DNA from: Spirogloea muscicola
Taxonomy: Eukaryota; Streptophyta; Zygnematophyceae; Spirogloeales; Spirogloeaceae
NCBI GenBank assembly: GCA_009602725.1
Contig: WELB01000202.1
Coordinates: 11,861 to 36,300 of the forward strand
Length of the DNA: 24,440 nucleotides
Reading direction: 5' to 3'
Shown: positions 10,001 to 18,657 of the stretch, in pieces
Layout of the letters: every line of letters starts with the position of its first letter
Position numbering within the stretch: the first letter of the stretch is position 1
Program-made: the position numbers and the translations under genes
Notes under the pieces: generated by a model
The model's input: only the letters and a program-made list of their open reading frames with translations
Told to the model about the DNA's origin: nothing
The model's database searches: none

Positions 10001-11914
10001 TTAGCGCCAATTGCTCTCGGCAATGCTGTACCGCTTTTCAGGGCGCATCTCCAAGCTCACCCTCTGATCCATGCTGTTGCGCATGGTGAACCAGAGATGC
10101 TCCCCAGGTCCCTCGACCTTTTCATCATCGCCGTGATCTTCTACCTTGGCTTCACACGATCTTCGACGCATGCGGGCGCTTGCTGTCAGTCCTCCACTGA
10201 GGCTGTAGTGGGGCTCAGCTGGTGAGGCCGCTGCTGAGTCCAATCTGGCGTCAGATCCTGATGACGATGTTGTACAGGATGACGGTGTGCTTGAGAGGGA
10301 CGACTGGCAGCTAGGAGATCCACCTTGCAATGCTGTCCCTGCAGTAGTACAAGGCAAGCGGCACGAAGTAAGTGCAAGCTTTGTCTCTGACACCTACCAC
10401 CGTCAATCTTTGCAGAGGGGGTGAGCTTGCCAAAGAATTGTGCCCGCAAGCTATGGCTATCTTGATGATAGGAAAGTATGGCTAGTGCTGCCACTACATG
10501 TAGCAACATAATAGCACTCCATGCCAGAAATGTTGCTTACCTGATGTAATGATCGGCCTTAGAGCCGCCTCCTCATACACGATCTTGCCTTTGTGGAGGA
10601 CGTGCACTGAGCACTTCATAGGCCTGCCCCGGACACACACGGCAGCTGTCTTGCCAAGACCCCTGCATCAACCAAGGCAGAAATGTTGCACGGTCCTTCT
10701 GCCCTTCTCGTGTATTTCTCATGTTGTGAGCAGGTGAGCCCACCCTCAGGACCGCGACAGTGGTGCTCATGGGGAAACCCGTGGCTGAAGCTGCTCTGGG
10801 ACCCACAAACAAGGCTGAAGTAATCCTACTGAAGTGGCTGCTCACCACCGGTGTACGTGGAAGATGCTGCCAAGAAGGCGCCGTCGGTTGGCGTGTGGCG
10901 CTTCCGAGCTGCTCATCACAAGCCGGGTGCCTCCTAATTTCCGAAGCTCAGCTAAAATTCCACGCGCTTTGTCATCGTCAAGTGCAGTCCGTGCTTCCAC
11001 CAACGCCTCCCCCTGAAGAGCAAGGTCAACCTCCTCAGCCAAGTTGGTTGTCGACAACCTTATGTTCAACCTCTTCCTTTGTCGCCCTTTTGTTGCAACA
11101 CAATGGTCCCAGCAACTACTAGAGGTATACACAGGCTATTCTGCAATATGCGTTGTTGCGGGAAGGCCTCACATGTAGGTTAGTGCAGAGCTTCTTCAGT
11201 CGCTGCAGCTCGGGCTGCACGATGTGTTCGATGTGGGCCTGCACGATGTGCGCAGCTGCCTCGCTCACCTTGAGCATTGACGAGCCTGTGATGGAACACA
11301 TGCAGCCACGTCAAGCTCAGAGACATGCTGCCGCAGGGCACGTCTGAGCTCAGACCCCTCCTGAGGAACCAGGAACAGGCTTCGCACGCCCAGCAGGCGC
11401 TGCTCTGCAGCCTGGGCTGGCAGCTCCGAGCGCGCCATTGTGGGGGCCAGCCTCTGCACTGGGCCAGCTGCACGAGAAGCCACCGGTCCTTCTGCACGTT
11501 GCCACCGTCTTCCTGCTCTTCTGCCTCCCTCCACGCGCCTCCGCCGCGGGCGCCAGAGCAGCGCCCGCCCGGCCTCGCCAAGACCTCGAGCGCGCTCCGT
11601 GGGCGCGCAGCAGCGGAGTAGACCTCCGATATCCCTCTCGAGCTTGTGCCCGTAAGAGGTAGTAGACGGTGACCTCGTCCTTCTCAGCATGCAGCCGCCA
11701 TCGCCCAGGTCCTCAGAGGCGTCGTGCAGAGCGAGGCGGCGCAGAAGGGCGGCGGCGCACCTCCGACGGGCACCTGGTGGACGAGGTGGAGGAGGCAGAG
11801 GCAGTCGGCGGGGCGCAGGAGGTGGCGGGCGGCCCACCGCGCCGCCTCGGCGTCCGCCCGCGGGTCCCGCCCCCCCACCACCACCACCACCACCACCGCC
11901 GCCGCGCGCTCGNC
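10001..11914 (-). CDS. USP-domain protein, tandem copy B; 5' end unresolved
   Basis: Exons: about 11914-11761 (start unclear), 11285-11173, 11012-10846, 10662-10541, 10338-10001. Exons 2-4 are 113, 167 and 122 nt, exactly as in gene A, with the same phases. The protein parallels A: a Val run, GGRDPRADAEAARWAARHL, LCLLHLVHQV, KVSEAAAHIVQAH, GGTRLVMSSS, RRLLGSIFHVHRW, CSVHVLHKGKIVYEE and the C-terminal block (PHYSLSGGLTA, ARMRRRS, DDEK). As in A, the ATP-loop glycines are lost but the final GS remains. The difference is the start: the codons equivalent to the first residues of A are a GCG/GTG run next to an N at 11913, with no in-frame ATG nearby. Either the start lies in an unseen exon, the tract is mis-assembled, or the copy is losing its 5' end. 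Conserved frames and codon-length indels argue that it was recently functional. Confidence 0.7.
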
Positions 11915-12300
11915 GCCCCCTGGCGCGCCAGCTGGCGCGCCCGCTCGCCGACGGCCCTCCGCTGTCGCCAGGGGCCCGCCACGTCAGCGCGGCCCCCCCC
12001 CGCCTTGGCGGCGGCCCCTGACGCTTTCCTGCGCACGTGGGGCGCCCTGGTCAGAAGCCCACCTCTACCGCCGCCGCGGGCAAGTCTCTCCCCTCCCCTC
12101 CACCCCGGGGGAGGCAAAAGCGCCCCCGCACCCAGATCCTGGAGCAGGCCGGCGCGACCGGCCGCCGCAGTTGGTCTACTGGCTACACCCTCGCTGCTGC
12201 CTCTGGCTCTGGCCAGGGGACCCACTTCCAGGACCCTAGCATCTCTGATCTGCGGCTGCTTAGCAGGGGTTACTGAGTGATTCGCAGCTGCTTTGTTTCT
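11915..12300. other. GC-rich island upstream of USP gene B
   Basis: Very GC-rich sequence continuous with exon 1 of gene B, probably its promoter/5' UTR island. The open frames on both strands here follow from the base composition. An 11-bp motif (CAGCTGGCGCG and near copies) repeats at about 11929-11941. No protein family is recognised. Confidence 0.4.
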
Positions 12301-12930
12301 TTTTGTGCTCGTCTTTCTTAGCGCTTCCCCTGGCCCCCTTCTCGTACTTTGTTCATGCCTTTTTGGGCTGGCTTTTCCAGCCCCTATCCTCAATGGGCGA
12401 GCACTTTCTACTGGGCAGGGGGGTGGAATACGCGCGGAGCGCATGGAATGGAAGGGAGGCCAATTGAAGCCAATACAGTGTTCAGGCAGATTCTAGTGCA
12501 AATTAAACAAGGCTGCATAGAACGGAGACCTAAGGTAAGGTGCCTAAGGTGACATTAGAAGCCACGGGTGAGCACAAACAACTCCGACAAGCTAACTCGG
12601 GGAGCTGGAGGGCCGCCACGAAAGAAGAGAAAGAAGTGGCACTCCCAATGGGGGCAAGGGCTGCTAAAGCCAGCCGGAACAGAACTGACAACGGTTCGGA
12701 GGGGCCTACAAGCGTTTAGCAGCTACAAAGGGGCCTTGATGATGATGCTATGTCAGAACAGGGGGAGGATGGATCACTCAGCAATTACGAGTGAGGAGCC
12801 TCAGATCCGACAGACTAGCTGCCGGAAAGAAGGGCTCGCCCATTGAGAATATGGGCTGGAACAGCCAGCCCAAAAAAGAATGAACAGAGTACAAGAAGAG
12901 GGGGAAAACGACCCCCCTGACGAAAGCCGG
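12301..12930. repeat. Short-repeat copies in opposite orientations around a spacer
   Basis: 12308-12412 is a reverse copy nearly identical to the reverse complement of 7806-7915. 12429-12461 is an inverted GGCCTCC/GCGC motif. 12620-12710 and 12826-12905 are forward copies (GGCTCGCCCATTGAGAATAT, GGGCTGGAACAGCCAGCCC). The opposed copies could form a large stem around about 415 bp. No gene is seen. Confidence 0.65.
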
Positions 12931-12934
12931 AGGC

Positions 12935-13215
12935 CTGACTTAGAGCGCGCCCTGCACGTTGATGAAGAGCAAATGCTTGCGAGCGCTGCAAACTAAGTGG
13001 AAGCCGCATTCTATGATATGCAACTAAGGCCTGCTGAATGCTGGAGTGGCCCAAGCTGGCCCCCCGACTTCGACGACGCGCATCAACAAGCCGGGCCAGA
13101 TGCTGGATTGGGAGGACCATTATACGCCGTAGCCTCCGTATCTATCCATGGCACACGAAAATGGTCCCCTCGGGGATGGTCCTGGTAATGCCGCTCCTTC
13201 TTGCGCTCCGCGCTG
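12935..13215 (-). mobile_element. LINE-like retrotransposon ORF, C-terminal fragment, copy 3 (degenerate)
   Basis: Minus-strand translation gives SAERKKERHYQDHPRGDHF, matching AEQRMLQHYSNYPRSDHLL of copy 1 in register, then WIDTEAT, and after stops and frame changes LQRSQAFALHQRAGRAL, matching the terminal helix of the other copies. The middle (TFG...GPRF) is scarcely recognisable. This is the most diverged of the long copies. Upstream it passes into GC-rich and poly-C sequence. Confidence 0.55.
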
Positions 13216-13500
13216 GACGTGGCCTAGCCAGACACGGCAGGCACGAGCCGGCCGGGCGGCGCGCCTCACCGTCTCCTAGCTGGGTGCCAGGCCTTGCGAG
13301 TGACGGGAAGCCCGGCTCTAATGACGCACCTGGCTGTCCCCCCCCCNCCCCCCCCCCCCCCCCCCACCCAAACAGGCCCGCAACGGGAGGCAAGGAGAAG
13401 GCAAGCGGATAGCTCGGCCTTGCAGCCTTGTTCGGTCATCAAGCAGTGGCTGAGCCACGGCCTCGCTGCTTCATGATGGGGTGACTCTAGCATCGACTCG
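13216..13500. repeat. GC-rich stretch with interrupted poly-C tract
   Basis: An approximately 28-nt C run (13338-13365) is broken by an N at 13347, so its length is unreliable. No coding evidence. Confidence 0.5.
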
Positions 13501-15474
13501 GAGCTCCTTCCGGAAAGGCAGTAAGTGCAGTTGGCAAGCTCAAACATCTCAAAGTCGTATTGCGCGAGTGGGACGTCAACATGAGGTTGTCGGTGCCTTC
13601 TTTCAGGTTCTTCAAGTAGGTCTATATAACGCACTTCCATGTTAGCATTGCTGGTCATTATTTGTCTCTTGCTCTGTTCAGCAAATGACCTCGGCTACTG
13701 TTGCTTTAGCTCCCTGATGCGCTATCAGTACCAAAGCAACTCAACACCCGAAGCATATAGCAGCTGCTGTGCGCTCGTCTCCTCAGATCTCTCGCTTGAG
13801 ATTGACAGCCTGGATGTACCTCTATGGGTGGAAGACAGGGTGGACCACATAGTTGCTGTTGGTTGCCATGCAGAAGAGTACACACCTCCTGCTCAGGAGC
13901 TCAGGAGCTCAGCTGCCACTCAGGTGCACCTGCCGCCCTATCTAGTCTCAGCCACCCCCAACATTCCAGGTGACCAAATCGACTAAAGCGTTTCAGTAGT
14001 AACTCTTCAGCTAGCCAAGTACAGTTCTTGAAGGCCTGGTGCAATCCAATAAGAGTCCCACTAGGCACAAACATATCTGGCATAGCAAGCTCGCAAAAAT
14101 TGCCTGTGATTTGGACTTTGTTCCATTCCAGAGAGTGATAGCGCAACACTGACACGCAGCAGTAGGACAATGCAGGGGGAACCCATTAGGCAGCCCTCTG
14201 TGTATGGTGATAAATCCCTGTCCACTGACAAGAACCGAAGCTTAAGAGGCATATCAGTCGTCCACAAGAGTTTACCTGGAGCTACCAGGAACTCACGTTG
14301 GCACCTACTTAAAAAATCGCTGTGCGGTCTAGTGGAGCAGAAGCAGAAGCCAATAGCTTCTGAGTTGGATAATTCGCTGGAGATCACCTTCCTGTCTCGT
14401 GCCTCTAGTGTGACGCCCTGAAGCAATTCTAAGATTCAATCCACACTGCTCTCACGGAACTGCAAGCGTGGCCTTGACATGTGCACGCTTTCCAAGACGA
14501 AGTAGTGCTACACTACAGCAAGCTGGGAGCTTCTTGTTCAAATAGCAACCAAAACCACTCACCTAATTGTTGGCTACATAGTCATTCTTCAGATGGCTGG
14601 GGTTCTAGTATGGTACAGGAGTGGGTGGCGAGAAAGATTTTTGCAACAAGCGCAGGCTCCGACGGCATTTTGAGGCAGACTCGGCAGAAGGCATGCGAGC
14701 ACTCAAGCACCACGCCCCAGCTCGAGGCATGGCAGTACACGCAAAAGCACCCCTGGATGCCATCAAGTCGACGCAGCCGCAGGCCCTGGTCAGGCACGGT
14801 GGTCAGGCTCAGGAGCTCCCAGCCAGCCACCGGCTCTATCCAGGATGCTGTCTGCACTCCTGACGCAGTGAGGAACATATCTGCACCACTCCAGCAAAGC
14901 AGTCGCCCACTACTTAAGGACAACTGTAGTCCCGACGAGAAGCGACCCTGCAGACTGCAATGCATTGAAGCAGCCCCACGTTGACTAGCTGGAGATGCCA
15001 TATCTGGTGGCTAAACACCTGAATATCTGCATGGCTCGAAGGGAACTGTACAGAGGTGATCCAATTACATGGCACCCCAGAGAAGGTAGGACATGGCACA
15101 CAAACCAGCCAGCAGCTTTTGGCTGATGGAAGGAGGAGATCCGCAAGTGTCGCAAAAGGCATGCCCGTAGAAGACCGACACGATCCACGTCGGACCACCT
15201 CCCTGGCACTGGCATCTGATTGGCGGCCCGTCCTTCCCAAGCCTGACCACCCGCACGAGTCTCGAGGGGTCTGCCAGCTTCGAAGGAAGATTGAGCAAGC
15301 CTAGAGGAGCACCTGACACACCCTGCATGTCCAGGACGAGCCAATGATAATATGCTCATCAGTTGGACAGATATGTGTGGATCATGTTTTGCCAGGAAAG
15401 TAACAGTTCAAGTGTTTAGATGGATAAGAGATGGAGACTAGAATTTCACGCTCTTTTAGAATGACAGCAGCAGA
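13501..15474. other. Unresolved stretch, possible minus-strand exons
   Basis: I cannot assemble a gene here. Minus-strand segments with a coding look are 14675-14870 (see the RING-like entry), about 15150-15316 (VRVVRLGKDGPPIRCQCQGG, after an acceptor CATGCAG) and about 13520-13650 (MEVRYIDLLEEPERRHRQPH). Whether they belong to the BTB gene upstream or to a separate gene is unknown. A plus-strand TATATAA at 13623-13629 lies too close to the ATG at 13639 to serve as its promoter. Confidence 0.3.
14675..14870 (-). CDS. Candidate exon with a partial RING-finger cysteine pattern
   Basis: After a possible acceptor (CTGCGTCAG, ending at 14862) a minus-strand frame with about two-thirds GC3 reads ASWIEPVAGWELLSL, LRLRRLDGIQGCF, then CVYC, ten residues, and CSHAFCRVC. 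This is C-x2-C-x10-C-x-H-x2-C-x2-C, the first six zinc ligands of a RING finger, and the CSHAFCRVC core is typical. The last pair (C-x2-C, usually CPxC) is not found in the same frame or in an obvious next exon, so it could be chance, a decayed exon, or a gene whose other exons I cannot place. RING proteins usually act as E3 ubiquitin ligases; that role is not shown here. Confidence 0.27.
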
Positions 15475-16659
15475 TCAATGCACGAAGAGGTGACAGAGGC
15501 CAACTGCCAATTGCACCTCATCGACATCCCGCCAAGGTGCGTCGTATATCAGGATGCCAAGGAACTCCATCTCCCTCCGGAGTCGAAAGAGCTCGTCATC
15601 TGTCATCTTGGGCAGCGCTGTGAAGCTCTCATATCGTAGAAGCCAGAGGATTTGAGCGAACAAAGATTCATCGCACTCCCAAATGAACGTCATCTGCAAG
15701 GCAGCGAGCAGATAGGCAAGCTCGCAAGATAAGCAGAGCGAGCAAGAGCCTCGCTGCTTGTACCCAGTTTGGTTGCTCAGTCATATCCAAGCACAGGGAA
15801 AGCCGCCTCAGGCATGACGACCAGTAAATACTTGCAGGCAGAAGGTGATACCCACTGTGTGTATACAACATGACATTCACATGGTACTGTCCTCTTGCTG
15901 CAGCTGACCAGGAGACAAGCTCGTGCAGAGCTTGCATACAGACTAGTGGGTTATGTACCTGTGCATTCTTGGGGGCCGGCACATCAGTCGACGACTCTGC
16001 CGCCTCCTCTGCGGCCTGCCTGTGCTGCCGCAGCTTCTCTTGAATTGCAGCTCGAAAGTAGCCTGCCTTGCGCAGCAGGCCCGCACTCACACAGAATGGC
16101 GTCCTCTGCAGTCAAGATCGAGTCCATGTCAGCCAAGATCGAGTCCATGACAGCCAGCGCAATGCAGCTGATGTCTAGTGCGTATGTGCTGGAAATGTGT
16201 GTACATTCTTGACCAGGAGCTGGGAACGAGGCCAAGGAGCAGAAGGCTGACAACGGGTCAGGTATAGGCCCAACAACCAGCTTGGCATCATGGACGAAGT
16301 GAGGAGAGCTGGCACTGCTAGTCGCCGCCGCTTCTGTCTGGATGCCGAGCTGAAGCTGGCAAAGAGCCACTTCACTTGGCAATGCAAGCTACTGTCACTT
16401 GGCAATGCAAGCTACTGCCAATGTCGGCTTCTAGGGGCACAGCCAGCATTGCGCCACTGGCTAAGCGGCTTCCCATGGCCAATGCAGGCCTCCCCACCTT
16501 GCTTCCGACGAGGACCGTGACGTCCTGCGTGTAGCTCGGGAGCGGCGGCGGCGACGGCCCCGGCCCGTCCGCGCGCTGGGCGGCCTCCCAGGCGGCCGGC
16601 GAGGGCCCCTTGCCCGGGCCGTCGTCGGCGCTGTCGTCGCCGCCGGCAAAGCCCTCCAT
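15475..16659 (-). CDS. Small BTB/POZ (T1/BTB_2-type) domain protein
   Basis: Three exons: 16659-16498, 16105-15959, 15693-15475, all joined in phase 0, giving 174 aa. After an acidic/Pro-rich start (MEGFAGGDDSADDGPGKG) comes a BTB-like core: DVTVLVGSK, PFCVSAGLLRKAGYFRAAI, then a charged insert (EKLRQHRQAAEEAAESSTD), MTFIWECDESLFAQILWLL and LFRLRREMEFLGI. The order (V-x-V-G strand, F-x-V-S, L-R-x-x-G-Y-F, D-E-x-x-F-x-x-I-L-x-L-L, L-R-R-E-x-E-F-L-G-I) matches potassium-channel-tetramerisation-type BTB domains, which make oligomers and often serve as cullin-3 adaptors. No second domain is seen unless a GAG|GTGCAA donor in exon 3 is used. The start was chosen as the first ATG after N-containing GC-rich DNA; an upstream ATG at 16962 is in frame but reads through repeats. 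Function is inferred from fold only. Confidence 0.6.
16114..16417. repeat. Two small tandem duplications in BTB gene intron 1
   Basis: A 21-bp unit (AAGATCGAGTCCATGTCAGCC with one change) lies at 16114-16134 and 16135-16155, just upstream of the exon 2 acceptor. A perfect 23-bp unit (beginning TCACTTGGCAATGCAAGCT) lies at 16372-16394 and 16395-16417. Confidence 0.85.
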
Positions 16660-16905
16660 GGCCACGATGCCGTTGCGGCCGGCGCTGGCGACGGAGATGA
16701 AGGCCCGCCCGGAGCCTTCCCGAGACGGCGGCGCGGTGCCGGAGGGCGAGGCCTCCGGCGAGGNCGGCGGCCGCGGCGGCCCGCCGTGGCGCCGGCGGCG
16801 GCGGTGTTGCGGCAGTCGGCGACCGAGGCTGGCCCGGGGGCCGACTGACGACGGGAAGTCTGCGGCTGCTGATATGGAACGACAAGAAACGAGCGGCTGT
16901 GAAAG
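16660..16905. other. GC-rich island upstream of the BTB gene
   Basis: Very GC-rich, with an N at 16764. Probably the 5' UTR/promoter island of the BTB gene; open frames on both strands follow from composition. Confidence 0.4.
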
Positions 16906-17104
16906 CCAGCCAGGTGCATACAGAGGGTGTTCATCACTACAAAATAAAGCTACTGATATCAAAAGTTCATTCCTATATTAGCGAGAATGAGCCTACTGAT
17001 ATCAAGAGTTCATTACTATGTTAGCGAGAATGAGGCTACTGATTTCCAGAAAGCGGCTGGACAAGCCAGCCAGGCGCATACAGAAGGTGTTCATGACTAT
17101 AATA
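16906..17104. repeat. 43-bp tandem repeat inside a larger direct repeat
   Basis: A unit beginning TACTGATATCAA starts at 16951 and 16994, with a partial third at 17037 (period 43 bp). It is bracketed by two copies of a roughly 42-bp segment (AAGCCAGCCAGG, then GCATACAGA...GGTGTTCAT) at about 16906-16947 and 17063-17104. Confidence 0.8.
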
Positions 17105-17384
17105 GCGGTGCCACAGGCGAGGCAGGCAGGGCGGTCTTAGTAAGCCCCGTGTCAGCAACAGGGCTTTAGAAGAATGGGCGAGCACTTTCTTCTTTAAAGA
17201 AGAACAGCTCTTCCAAATAATGCGCCTGCTTACATCAAAAGAAATAAGACGCTTCCATGAGAGGGCGATGGTTGGGCGAGGCCAGCCCCCCTAAAAAAGG
17301 ATGCGTGTGTATCAAGAGATGGGGGCCATGTGTGGCCAAGTACAAAAGGCAAGCTCATTGACAAATGTACGTCACCTGCTGCTA
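17105..17384. repeat. Short-repeat fragments and retroelement 3' flank
   Basis: 17174-17193 carries the GGGCGAGCACTTTCTTCT part of the short repeat in reverse orientation. 17262-17300 is a forward copy (GAGGCCAGCCCCCC, then AAAAAAGGATG). 17330-17384 matches the 3' flank of the retroelement copies (AAGCTCATTGACAAATGTAC, then CACCTGCTGCTAAGCTGACC). Confidence 0.55.
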
Positions 17385-17540
17385 AGCTGACCCGCTCAGT
17401 AACCACGAGTCAGCACATAGAGGTCGCTAACTGATGCTCGAATACCGGACGGCAATCGACAAGCTCTCGAACTACCAGCTAAGGCTCGACCAGCTTTCTG
17501 ATGCAACGCATGAGCCTGAGCTCGCTTCAGACAAGCTCTT
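17385..17540 (-). mobile_element. LINE-like retrotransposon ORF, extreme C-terminal fragment, copy 4
   Basis: Minus-strand translation gives ACLKRAQAHALHQKAGRAL, a short linker and SDLYVLTRGY then stop, matching the ends of copies 1 and 2 in register. Only the last 50 or so codons and the 3' flank remain. Its 5' truncation (about 17540) abuts a reverse copy of the short repeat (TTTCACAGCCACTGCC). Confidence 0.65.
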
Positions 17541-17660
17541 TATAATCTGGACTTTCACAGCCACTGCCTTCTAATAGAAGAGCTGTTTGTACTCAATATC
17601 CCTTGGCCATTCTTTCTGGGCTGGCTTTTCACAGCCATCGCCCTCTCTCGGTCCCTCTGG
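17541..17660 (-). repeat. Short interspersed repeats, reverse orientation
   Basis: Two reverse copies: 17551-17590 (CTTTCACAGCCACTGCC, then AGAAGAGCTGTTTG) and 17612-17645 (TGGGCTGGCTTTTCACAGCC, then ATCGCCCTC). Confidence 0.6.
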
Positions 17661-18657
17661 TGGCTCTGGTGGCTCAGTGGCTGGACCTTCTGCAGCGGCT
17701 TGCACGGCAGGGCCATCATTGTCGGCAGAGACAGCTAGGTGAGCTGCCCGGCTTTTAGGCCGCCGGGTCGCTTGCCAAGGTGTATCGCATGTGGCTATTT
17801 ATTTCCTTCCAACGGTCCCAGGCCACTTCTTAAGCGGTCCGAAGTTCATAGTACACAAACTCGGATATATTTGGACGTGCTGTAAGAATTGGTGATCCAT
17901 CTGCCCTCTTGATACATACATGGCTTACCTGACAAGTGGCCCTCCTTGGCGGCTGCTGCAACTTGCTTGGCACACAACTGATACGAGTAAGAGGCACATC
18001 CACTGCAACAACGAAGCTCGTACCTGTCTTCGATACAGATGGATGCGTAAATGCCCCCTTCCTCAATCACATTGAGCAGTACTTGCAAGTTCTAGCTGCA
18101 ACTATTTTTATCAGAGCACATAGGACAAAAGTGGTGAGCATTCAAAATTGCTGTTACTAACAGTATGTTGTGCCTCAAACCTGCAGGGAGAGATAGTTCT
18201 GGCTATCAAAGGGAGCTGTGCAAGTGGGCCAAAGGCAACTCGAGCCTGCTGGGTGCATGGTCAGGAATATGCAGCAGGATCGGCACAGTAAGCTCTGCTA
18301 ATCAGGTTGTGTACCTGGTGCGCCTGCTAGTTGCAACCTGAAGGAAAGGTCAAGGGGCTGTACATGTATGTGCAGAAGTATGTGAAAATGGCATATACGA
18401 GATACATGGGAGGGAGTCTGCTCGAGCTGCTCTGAGTGTGAATAACTCTCAGGTTGGGCTTGATGGTGGCAACAGATCTGGTGCTGATGGTGGCATCACA
18501 GGCTCCAGGCTGACATTGCGGGACACCTGGACCCACCCCCGAAGGCCCGCCTGATCATCATCGCCATCGGGCAGCTCCACGGCGGGCTCAGGCGCGGGTC
18601 CTGACGTGCCGCTTGGAATGTGGCCAGCATTTGAACTGTCACTGCTGGCAACAGCCC
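17661..18657. other. Unresolved 3' flank of the HVA22/REEP gene, possible exons
   Basis: A minus-strand segment at about 17926-18091 has a coding look (LQVLLNVIEEGGIYASICI, then CASYSYQLCAKQVAAAAKEG) and ends at a good donor (TTGTCAG|GTAAGCC), but its partner exons and family are unknown. At 18449-18700 a minus frame rich in Pro, Glu and Asp (PAPEPAVELPDGDDDQAG) could be an alternative end of the HVA22/REEP protein. No repeats or RNA genes are recognised. Confidence 0.3.

Noticed and set aside
11265-12444. Long minus- and plus-strand frames around the first exon of USP gene B (190, 243, 203 and 171 codons)
   Set aside because: These are composition-driven frames of the GC-rich island and of intron 1. 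The paralogue comparison fixes the true frame as the one reading GGRDPRADAEAARW and KVSEAAAHIVQAH.
13639-13986. Plus-strand frame with a signal-peptide-like start (MLALLVIICLLLCSAND) and a TATATAA just upstream
   Set aside because: The TATA-like sequence is about 10-16 nt before the ATG, so transcription would start after it; no homology and no poly(A) signal placed to support it.
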